DNA of 64,000 bases from Myxococcales bacterium (GTDB taxonomy: Bacteria; Myxococcota_A; UBA9042; GCA-2863065), in contig JADMJS010000056.1 of the NCBI GenBank assembly GCA_018780435.1, positions 41,710 to 105,709 on the forward strand, in the 5' to 3' direction. Shown one piece after another: positions 51,831-59,854 of the stretch. The position numbers and the translations under genes were made by a program. How positions within the stretch are numbered: the stretch's first letter is position 1; every line of letters begins with the position of its first letter. The notes beneath the pieces were generated by a model. That model had not been told where the DNA came from and searched no databases. It worked only from the letters and a program-made list of their open reading frames with translations.

Positions 51831-53000
51831 ATGCGCAGTGACACGTTAGTCCAGCTCGTGAGTGACATCGCGACGGCCGTCGATGTGAAGACCGCCGTGC
51901 GCGTCCTTCGACTTTCGGGCACGTCCGTCGGTCGCGAGGTGGCCATCTACCGTTCGGCGGGCGCCGGGCTCGAGCTCGTGCTCGGGCTCCACGAAGGTGA
52001 CACCTGGATGCGCCTCCCCGCCTCGTTCACGGCCGTACCACGGTCACTTGAGGTGGTACGTCACGCGCCTCCCGGAACCTGGACTACGATCCCGAGCGAA
52101 GACGGTGAGATCCCGGAGCTCGCCGGCCACGCCTGTGTCGCGCTCTCGACGGACAACCGTCTCTCCGGCTTTCTGTTCTTGGACAAGGCGCCATCGGACG
52201 AAGACGCGCGCTGCATTCAGTCGCTCTCTGGCCTGCTTGGTCTACACCTGCGAGTCAGTCGCGACGCCCTTGAGCTCAAGCGCCTCCGCGAGGAGCGTTA
52301 CGAGCATCTGGTCAAGACCGAGACCCTTGCGGCGACCGGCATGTTGTCGGCGGGCGTGGCGCACGAGCTCAACAATCCTCTCGGGGTCGTCCTGGGCCTG
52401 GCCGAGCTCCTTGCCCTCGACGAGACCTGCCCGGAGCGCGTGAGAGCGGACGCACGTGTCATGGTGGAGGCCGCGAGCCGCGCCGTGAGCGTGGTCAGGC
52501 AGCTCCTCTCGTATGGACGCGGCGGCGGCATGGATCTGGAGCCCGCTGAGCTCCTTGAGCTGGTCGAGTCCTGCGCTCGCATCTTTGAGACGGCGCAGTC
52601 CGGACCCGGGATCGACGTCGTCCGTGAGTACGAGTCGGGGCCGATCCTGGTGCTCTGTGACCCTTTCCGTCTTCAGCAGGCCTTCCTCGCACTCTTCGAC
52701 AACGCACGTCACGCCGTCCTCTCGGCGACGAGGCAGGGGCGAATCGTCGTCCGAGTCGAGCAGACCGACAGCGGCCGCGTCGCAGTTCGCCTTACGGACA
52801 ACGGCCTCGGGGTCGAGCCGGCGATTCGTTCGCGTATCTTCGATCCCTTCTTCACGACCCGGGAAGTCGGCTCTGGCACCGGCATGGGACTCGCGCTGGT
52901 CCATCGCACTGTGATGGATCACGGCGGCGACGTGCGCTTCGAGCCCGCTCCCGGAGGCGGTGCCTCGTTCGTGATCGAGCTGGAGCGTCACGAAGCATGA
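51831..53000 (+). CDS. Sensor histidine kinase with GAF-like N-terminus
   Basis: AATGMLSAGVAHELNNPLGVVLGLAELL (H-box), LFDNARHAV (N-box), LTDNGLGVEPAIRSRIFDPFFTTREVGSGTGMGLALVH (G/F boxes). Confidence 0.92.
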   Translation: MRSDTLVQLVSDIATAVDVKTAVRVLRLSGTSVGREVAIYRSAGAGLELVLGLHEGDTWMRLPASFTAVPRSLEVVRHAPPGTWTTIPSEDGEIPELAGHACVALSTDNRLSGFLFLDKAPSDEDARCIQSLSGLLGLHLRVSRDALELKRLREERYEHLVKTETLAATGMLSAGVAHELNNPLGVVLGLAELLALDETCPERVRADARVMVEAASRAVSVVRQLLSYGRGGGMDLEPAELLELVESCARIFETAQSGPGIDVVREYESGPILVLCDPFRLQQAFLALFDNARHAVLSATRQGRIVVRVEQTDSGRVAVRLTDNGLGVEPAIRSRIFDPFFTTREVGSGTGMGLALVHRTVMDHGGDVRFEPAPGGGASFVIELERHEA

Positions 53001-53002
53001 CG

Positions 53003-53183
53003 CTAGGAGACCGCTGTTCTTCTCCCGTGGCATGCCTTCGCGCTTCCCTGCGAGAGCGGCGTCAGATGTCTGCGATACGTCCACGCGTACCTTTCGGTGC
53101 GCGAGGGGTATTGCTCGACATTTTCCTTGCTCTCGCAGGGAATTGCTTCGGCCTGCTCGGTCCTAAAAGCAGCGGACTCCTCG
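53003..53183. repeat. Palindromic structured element, copy 1 (nested inverted repeats, 181 bp)
   Basis: Outer arms 53003-53022/53164-53183 (imperfect, 15/20); inner perfect 14-bp arms TTCCCTGCGAGAGC (53044-53057)/GCTCTCGCAGGGAA (53129-53142); apical hairpin CGCGTACC-TTTC-GGTGCGCG (53084-53103); homologous to 54641-54821. Confidence 0.9.
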
Positions 53184-53280
53184 CGAGTTCCGGCGTGTTT
53201 GGGCGAATTCTGCGTCCTCAGGTTATGGTGGGGCAGGCTTCGGGGAGGCGTGCTGTGCGAACCGGTTGGCCAAGGAGCTG

Positions 53281-54561
53281 ATGATGACGCCTTCGATCGA
53301 GTCGCCGTCGGGAATCTCGTTCATGTCGAACATTGGGAACAACCACGTTCAGAGCGCTGGCCCCATCCTCTGCCTCGTCGATGACGAGGAGAACAACCTC
53401 CTCCTCTTCAGCCGCTCCTTGAAGCCCTCCGACTACGACGTCCGGACCTTCCGAGATGGTCGGGAGTTCCTCGACGCCGTCGAGGGGGGCCTCATCCCCG
53501 ACCTCGTACTCAGCGACGTCATGATGCCGCGCCTGAATGGTTACCAGGTGTGTGAGGCGCTGAAGAGCCGCCCCGAGTTCGCCAAAATCCCCGTCGTTCT
53601 CGTGACCGGACTCCACGAGATCAAAGACAAAGTACGCGGCCTCGAAGCGGGCGCCGACGACTTCCTTCACAAGCCCTTTCACCCCCTGGAGCTCCGCGCT
53701 CGGGTGAAGTCGCTCCTGCGCATCAAAGCGCAGAGCGATCAGCTTGAACGCCAGAATCGCCTGCTCGCCGACTCGAACCTCCTCCTCGAAGAGCGTGTCC
53801 GGCAGCGAACGATCGAACTCGAGGAGCTCACCATCGGCCTCACGGCGGCGCTCGAGCGTGCCAATACGATGAACGATGAGGACACCGGCAACCACATCAA
53901 GCGGGTATGCCACTTCTCGGAGCTCTTCGCGCGCGCCCTCGGGCTCGACGCCGACGTCGTCGTGAAGATCGGGCGTTTCGCGTCGCTTCACGACGTCGGC
54001 AAAGTAGGCATCCCGGACTCCATCCTCAAGAAGCCCGGCTCACTCACGCCGGACGAGTGGGAGGAGATGAAGCGGCACACGCTCTACGGCTATGAGCTGC
54101 TTCGCGTCGCGGGTACCGATCGCATCGCGCAGAACATCGCACTCTGCCACCACGAGAAGTTCGATGGTACGGGCTACCCATATGGTCTGAAGGGGGATCA
54201 GATCCCCATCGAAGCACGCATCGTCGCACTCGCCGACGTCTACGACGCGCTCACCAACAAGCGTTGTTACAAAGACGCCTACAGCGAAGAGCGTGCTGAC
54301 GCCATCATTCGCGCCAGCTCGGGAAAACACTTCGACCCTGACGTGGTCGAGATGCTCTTCAAACACCAAGACGAAGTGCGCGCCATCAAAGAGCAATACC
54401 GCGATGTCGAAGGGAAGCCCGACGGCGAAGTCGTGACCATGGACGCGCCTCCGGCCCACCTCCTTCCGCGCATCGAAGCGTCCGCCCCGCCGGCAGGGCC
54501 GCGCGCACTGCAGCCCGACTCCGATCGAGACCGCGAGGCCCGCGCCCGCGACGACGGCTAG
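53281..54561 (+). CDS. Response regulator with HD-GYP (putative c-di-GMP phosphodiesterase) output domain
   Basis: ILCLVDDEENNLLLFSRSLK, PDLVLSDVMMPRLNGYQVCEAL, GADDFLHKPFHPLELRARV; HD-GYP: FASLHDVGKVGIPDSILKKPGSLTPDEWEEMKRHTLYGYELL...HHEKFDGTGYPYGLKGDQIPIEARIVALADVYDAL. Confidence 0.95.
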   Translation: MMTPSIESPSGISFMSNIGNNHVQSAGPILCLVDDEENNLLLFSRSLKPSDYDVRTFRDGREFLDAVEGGLIPDLVLSDVMMPRLNGYQVCEALKSRPEFAKIPVVLVTGLHEIKDKVRGLEAGADDFLHKPFHPLELRARVKSLLRIKAQSDQLERQNRLLADSNLLLEERVRQRTIELEELTIGLTAALERANTMNDEDTGNHIKRVCHFSELFARALGLDADVVVKIGRFASLHDVGKVGIPDSILKKPGSLTPDEWEEMKRHTLYGYELLRVAGTDRIAQNIALCHHEKFDGTGYPYGLKGDQIPIEARIVALADVYDALTNKRCYKDAYSEERADAIIRASSGKHFDPDVVEMLFKHQDEVRAIKEQYRDVEGKPDGEVVTMDAPPAHLLPRIEASAPPAGPRALQPDSDRDREARARDDG

Positions 54562-54640
54562 GATTCGGTCGAAAACACGTGATTCGAGATGCCTCGCGCC
54601 GCGGCGCGGTCGACTCTCCCACCCATTTCCGACCTAGCGC

Positions 54641-54821
54641 CTAGGAGGGTGCTGATTTTCTCCCGTCGCATGCCTTCGCGCTTCCCCACGGGTGCGGCGT
54701 CAGATGTCTGCGATACGTCCTCACGTACCTTTGGGTACGCTCCGGGCGTTTCTCGACATCTTCCTTGCCCCCGTGGGGAATCGCTTCGGCCTGCTCGGTC
54801 CGAAAATCAGCACCCTCCTAG
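54641..54821. repeat. Palindromic structured element, copy 2 (nested inverted repeats, 181 bp)
   Basis: Perfect 20-bp outer inverted repeat CTAGGAGGGTGCTGATTTTC (54641-54660)/GAAAATCAGCACCCTCCTAG (54802-54821); inner 13/14 arms 54682-54695/54767-54780; apical hairpin CGTACC-TTTG-GGTACG (54724-54739). Confidence 0.92.
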
Positions 54822-56269
54822 AGGCTCCGAAGGTAAGCGATCAGATCCACCTTCTCGTCGGCGCTCAATGTCGTTCCGAAGGCGTGGCCCCCGTTGTCGA
54901 GGCCCGGCGCGCTCGTGTCGACGATGACCTCTCGCGCGGCCGGCGAATCGCCATCGGGCATCGGGACGGACCTCGTGAAGGTCTTCGGTCGCTCCGCCGG
55001 CGGCGTCAGGAGGGCTTCGAGCGTCGGCACCGAGCCGTTGTGCAGGTAGGGCGCGCTGGCCCAAAGGGCGTGTAGGTTCGAGGCGACGTAGCCTTCCGTG
55101 TTTTCGACCTTGAGCCCATTCAGCACGATGAACTCGAGCAGCTTGTCGAGCCCGGGGCCGAGGCCGCCACCGGTGTCGAGCTGCCCCGTCGCCGACTTCA
55201 GGAAGAGCCCACTCGTCGCGATGGTGCCATTGTCGAAGTCGGGATCCTGCCCTGGCAGGAGCTCGTCACCCTCTCGCCACGTAACCACGTCGTTCTCGGC
55301 GATGTCATCGTGGTGGCACGAGCTGCAGCTCGCTTTCTCGAAGGCGACGCGCCCGCGCTCCACGCTGGCGCCATCGACGGGTACTGGCGCCTCCGGCTCG
55401 TCGAGTGTCCCGAAGTAGTCGACGAGCAGCGTTGCATGAGCCTCCGGGAAGGGCAGGGGCGAGACGAACCCGAACACGCTCAGCCAGACTTCGGTCCGCA
55501 GGTCGAGGCCGGTCCCGAGGATGTTCATGTGGCTCATGCGGTGGAGGCCAGAATAGAGCGGGAAGTCATTGAACACATTGATGGTCTTGCCATCGCCGTC
55601 CACATTCAGCGACCCTGGCTGCGACGACAGTAAGCGCTCCCGCTGGCCCGGTTCCGTCAGGTTCGACGGATTGCCGGCTGCCACCCAGGCGTCGTCTACA
55701 TCCACGGTAAAGCGGTCGAGATCGAGCTGCGTCGCGGGCATTCCTGCCCACAGGCGACCGTCTGGCAGACGCGTCGTGTGGCAGGCCGAGCAGGTGTCCT
55801 TGGCGCGACTGGGGTCGACACTGCCGCGTTTCAGCCCGATGGGCAGGTCGTCGTTCGGGTCGGTGAGGAAGCCGTAGCGCGAGAACTGCACGCCCCACCG
55901 CGCCGGGTCGCCTTTCCAGAGTCCGATGAGGAAGTCCGCAGGTGGGAAGTTCGAGCTCGCTTCGGCGCCCCAGGTCTCCTCGAAGAAGATGCGCTCTCCC
56001 TCGTCGTGAGACGCCGGGGCTTTGTTGGCCAGCGTCTGCCGGAACGTCGCCGTGTAGCCGACGGGGCGGGGGACCACGAAGGTGGTGGCGACGTCGCCTA
56101 TGGTGGCGACGTCGCCTTCGTCCATCGAATCCGGGTCGACCTCGTCGGTCACGACCGCCGTCTCTTCCGCGTGCACGTCGACCGCAGCCGTCGTCACGTC
56201 GGAGGTCGCGTCGCAACCAAGCGCGACGGCGGCGAGGAGCGCAGCCCGAGAGAAGGGTGTCGTCATCAT
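54818..56269 (-). CDS. Di-heme c-type cytochrome lipoprotein (cytochrome c peroxidase / di-heme oxidoreductase-like)
   Basis: RAALLAAVALGCDATSD lipobox-like; two CXXCH motifs: DTCSACHTTRLPDGR and ASCSSCHHDDIAENDVV; HALWASAPYLHNGSVPTLEALL typical of this family. Confidence 0.87.
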   Translation of the reverse strand: MMTTPFSRAALLAAVALGCDATSDVTTAAVDVHAEETAVVTDEVDPDSMDEGDVATIGDVATTFVVPRPVGYTATFRQTLANKAPASHDEGERIFFEETWGAEASSNFPPADFLIGLWKGDPARWGVQFSRYGFLTDPNDDLPIGLKRGSVDPSRAKDTCSACHTTRLPDGRLWAGMPATQLDLDRFTVDVDDAWVAAGNPSNLTEPGQRERLLSSQPGSLNVDGDGKTINVFNDFPLYSGLHRMSHMNILGTGLDLRTEVWLSVFGFVSPLPFPEAHATLLVDYFGTLDEPEAPVPVDGASVERGRVAFEKASCSSCHHDDIAENDVVTWREGDELLPGQDPDFDNGTIATSGLFLKSATGQLDTGGGLGPGLDKLLEFIVLNGLKVENTEGYVASNLHALWASAPYLHNGSVPTLEALLTPPAERPKTFTRSVPMPDGDSPAAREVIVDTSAPGLDNGGHAFGTTLSADEKVDLIAYLRSL

Positions 56270-56309
56270 GCTCCGAGCCTACGCGCACTTGCCCCGCGAC
56301 GAAACCGGC

Positions 56310-58091
56310 TCAGAGGCTCTCGAGATAAATGACGAGGTCTGCGACGTCGTCGTCCGTGAGCAGCGCTACCCCGTCCGCGCCGTGAACCGTGGCATCGGTG
56401 CGTCGATGGAGGTCGTCGAGATCCGGGCTTCGACCGTCGTGAAAGTACGGCGCACGATGGGCGATGCCCAAGAGTGACGGCGTGCGAGCGGCAGACAACG
56501 TGTCGCCGGGCGCGGTCGTCATCGGCGAGAGTACGGCGTGGAAGCGGTCGTCGGTGAGGCGAACGCCGCTATGACACGTGGCGCACCCCGCGCGCTCGAA
56601 CACCTTTCGGCCCGCCTCGGCGCGTTCGAGGGGCGCGCGGGGCGGCGGAGGTGCCACGAGCTCGGTCACGTACGCTGAGACGTCATCGGCGTCGACGAGG
56701 AGCCCATCTCCGCCCATGAGGTTCGGGATGGTGGATGCCAAGAGCGACCGCATGTCCTCGAATTCACCGTCCCAATGGAGGCCGGCCCGCCCGATCGGCG
56801 CGACCCCGAGGTGCATCGACCGACGCCTGCGCGGCGTCACGTCGCCAGCGTGCAGGTCCCACGTCAGCCCATCATCAGCGCCTTCGGGGTGGCAGGTGCT
56901 GCACGCGACCACACCGAGCGGGGTCAGGTGAACGTCGCGCGAGTCGTGGAAGGTGCGTCGTCCCGCCAGCGCGTCGGTCGAGACCCGGTAGGGGAGGTTG
57001 CGTACGCGCGTGAGGGGTGCCCCGCCGGAGAGGTCGAGGCGCGAAACGCTGCCGTCGAACGCGTTGTCGACATAGACCACGCGCGCGTCGAGGTCGACCG
57101 CCAGGCCGGCGGGCCCACTCCCCACCCGCGCGACGTGCGTCACGGACCGACCATCGGCCGACAGGATGGCGACATCGGCCGAAGACCGGTGCGCGATCAC
57201 GAGCGTGTTGTCGGGGCCAAACTCCAATGCCGACGGGGCATTGAACGCGCGCTCCGAACCGTCGAAGCGGGCGTAGGCGCCGATGCCGACGGGCTGAAGA
57301 TCCGAGTCGAGACGTTGAATGAGCGGCCTGACCCTGGGGTTGCCATCGACGATGTCGCCGTATCCGGCAGGGCCGTCGCTCGGGCCGTTGTCGACGAGCT
57401 GCATGGCGACCCAGAGCCCGCCGTCGTCGGTCGGGAGTATCGCGGTCAGTTGGGTCGCGCTCGGGGGGGCCGTCCCGCGGCCACCGGACTCGACGCTCGG
57501 GACGGGCGACGTCGACATCGTCGTATCGTCGTCGTCGAAACGAAACACGCGCGCGCCCGTCCCGACGAACGACGCGGCGTAGATGAGGTCCCCGGAGGTT
57601 GCTACCGCGCGCACTCGAGGGACGCGCCCAATCTCCCGGACGCCGGCTGGTGTCCATTCGACGACACGATGGTCGTACTCACAGGCCACGACGACCGGCC
57701 CACTCGCTCTTAGGGCCATTCCGAAGGGGCCGGCACAGATCGTGACGCGACTCGTCACGAGGCGCGACGTCAGGTCGACGAAGACGAGCTCCCCGCCACG
57801 GTGCGTCGAGACGACGAGCTGACCGCCCGGGAGGCTCAGGAGTTGCCGGGGTTCGTCTCCGACCTCGATGCGGGCGATCGGCTGAAGCGCCGTCCGGTCG
57901 AGGACGCTGATGCTATCCACGTCGGGATCGACGACCACGATCTCCTCCCCGATCAGGAGGATACTGCTGCTTCGGACGTCGGTCGTGCCGACGGGGTGGG
58001 TGGTCGCATCGTCCACGATGCTCCCGCCCGAACAGGCCGCGGATAGCAGCACCGCGACGGCGCCCGCGACACCCCGATGGGCGACGATCAC
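56310..58091 (-). CDS. YncE-like beta-propeller lipoprotein with two CXXCH heme sites (MauG/cyt c peroxidase-like)
   Basis: AVAVLLSAACSGGSIV; propeller-like N-terminus; VACSTCHPEGADDGLTWDLHAGDVTPRRRRSMHLGV, RAGCATCHSGVRLTDDRFHAV; HRAPYFHDGRSPDLDDLH. Confidence 0.85.
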   Translation of the reverse strand: MIVAHRGVAGAVAVLLSAACSGGSIVDDATTHPVGTTDVRSSSILLIGEEIVVVDPDVDSISVLDRTALQPIARIEVGDEPRQLLSLPGGQLVVSTHRGGELVFVDLTSRLVTSRVTICAGPFGMALRASGPVVVACEYDHRVVEWTPAGVREIGRVPRVRAVATSGDLIYAASFVGTGARVFRFDDDDTTMSTSPVPSVESGGRGTAPPSATQLTAILPTDDGGLWVAMQLVDNGPSDGPAGYGDIVDGNPRVRPLIQRLDSDLQPVGIGAYARFDGSERAFNAPSALEFGPDNTLVIAHRSSADVAILSADGRSVTHVARVGSGPAGLAVDLDARVVYVDNAFDGSVSRLDLSGGAPLTRVRNLPYRVSTDALAGRRTFHDSRDVHLTPLGVVACSTCHPEGADDGLTWDLHAGDVTPRRRRSMHLGVAPIGRAGLHWDGEFEDMRSLLASTIPNLMGGDGLLVDADDVSAYVTELVAPPPPRAPLERAEAGRKVFERAGCATCHSGVRLTDDRFHAVLSPMTTAPGDTLSAARTPSLLGIAHRAPYFHDGRSPDLDDLHRRTDATVHGADGVALLTDDDVADLVIYLESL

Positions 58092-59727
58092 GGCTTCAGG
58101 AGGCCGAACTCGACGATGACGGGGTTCTTGTTGCAGGCGACTTGCTGCCCTCCGATGGGCAGGGTGACAGGGTCACCTTTGGAGTCGGTCTGGTTGTCGT
58201 CCAGATCTTGATAACATAGTGTCTGGTAGTCACCCGCGAGGAGCAGCTTGGTCGTGTGGGTGGGGCGCGGCGTCGCGTCGAGGTCCGCCGCGGGCAACTC
58301 GAAGCTGTCGAGCTCTTCCGCGCCGGGGTTCGGGCCGATCAGGGTCACGTCGGCCGCTCGGAAGACGCTGCAGTAGATGGTCCCGACGAGGGGTCCCTTC
58401 AGCTGCTCCGACTCGCGAACGACCGACGACGCCTCGAAGGTGATGTCGAGCGTGCCCTGAGCGGCGAGCGTGATGGCAGGATCGCCGAGCTCGGAGCAAG
58501 CCGCGTCGGCCTCCGGGTCTTTCGGCGGAAAGACGACGTCCGGCCAAGCGACGAAGGGGACGTCGACGAGCGGATGCATGGGCGTGTCGACGGCGTAAGC
58601 GATGGTGAACACCCCCTTCTCGCCATGGGCGACGACCCGCACGACGCCGCCGCCATCGGGATCGTCGTAGTAGAAGGGGGCGTCCCACGTGATGGAGGAG
58701 CCCGGCGCGGCCTTCTCCTGGGCGATCATGTTCGCCATGTTGCGATCGACCAGCGCCTGAAAGGCCGCCCCAGCCAGGATCGAGGCGGGCGCTTTCGCGA
58801 CAGCGATCCGCTTCCCGGTGAGCGTCACGACTTCGAAGCCGACGTCGACGAACTTCTCGTCCAAGTGAGGCTCGACCGTGAGGCGCAGCCAGTTGTGCGG
58901 GATAAGCTGGAAATCCTTGAAGTTCTGCTTGCTTACCGCGCCGGCGCCGTAGGCCCGATTCACGAAGAAATCGAACTCATCCTTGCCGAGCTCGAACCAG
59001 ACCGTTCCGGAGATCGTGTCCATCGCAGCGGCGGACGCCACGGCGTGGCCGATGCGGTCGGGCAACACGCTCGTCTGCGGGCTGGTCGCGCCGACGTGCA
59101 AGGTGAATACGCCCCCGTTGCCCTCGACCGCGAACCGGAATGTGCCGCCCTGCGTCGAGACGACCTTGTACTCAAGGTAGAAGCGCCGACCGGAGCCCGG
59201 CTCGTCGGTCTCGTCCGCCTTCATCTTGGCGATGGCGGCTTCGACGGTCTGCATCCAGATCGTCCCGATAGCGAACGACGCAGGGACTACGGCCAGAGTA
59301 CGCCGTTCGTCGCCCTTCTCCGTGTCGAAGCCCAGAGTGATGCGACTCTGAGCCGGCGCGGCGGGGTCGGCCTCCGAGCGAATCCAGTGGCCGTCCGTGA
59401 ACTCGGTGTCGTCGAGAAACGCACCCGACTCCGCCGCCGTACCGAACAGGGCTGACGCGGTCGCCTGCCAGTCGTCAGGGAGCGGGAGGTGCAGGTCGAA
59501 GGCCACCCACTCTTTGGCCTCCGTCGGCGGGGCGGGTGTCTCGTCGGTCGTGTCCGACGCCGTGACACTATCTGCGGCACCGTCGCTGCCGGCCACGTCG
59601 GCGCCACACCGATCGCTCACGGGGACGTCGTTTGTGGCGACCTCGACCACCGCATCGGCCTCCGAGCTGCACCTCGATGAAGAGAGGCCGAGCCCTGTGA
59701 TCAAGACAAAGCGCGCCGCAGACTTCA
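58088..59727 (-). CDS. Hypothetical lipoprotein, cotranscribed with the downstream cytochrome lipoproteins
   Basis: MKSAARFVLITGLGLSSSRCSSEADAVVEVATNDVPVSD; stop overlaps the start of the 56310-58091 gene by 4 nt. Confidence 0.6.
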
Positions 59728-59854
59728 TGGAAACTCCTCTATGGCAGCGGGCATTGTGGCCTCTGTCGATGGCCCATCGTAGTCGCACTACGACGCCCTT
59801 GCCAATGTGCACTTACGCTTTGCGCGACGGCGCGAGGGCCGCCATCATGCCCTG

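Noticed and set aside
53097-53384. Small ORFs reading through palindrome copies 1 and 2 (e.g. 53097-53384, 54692-55075)
   Set aside because: They cover structured repeat sequence, have no supporting start context and run into the neighbouring genes; conservation is better explained by stem structure.
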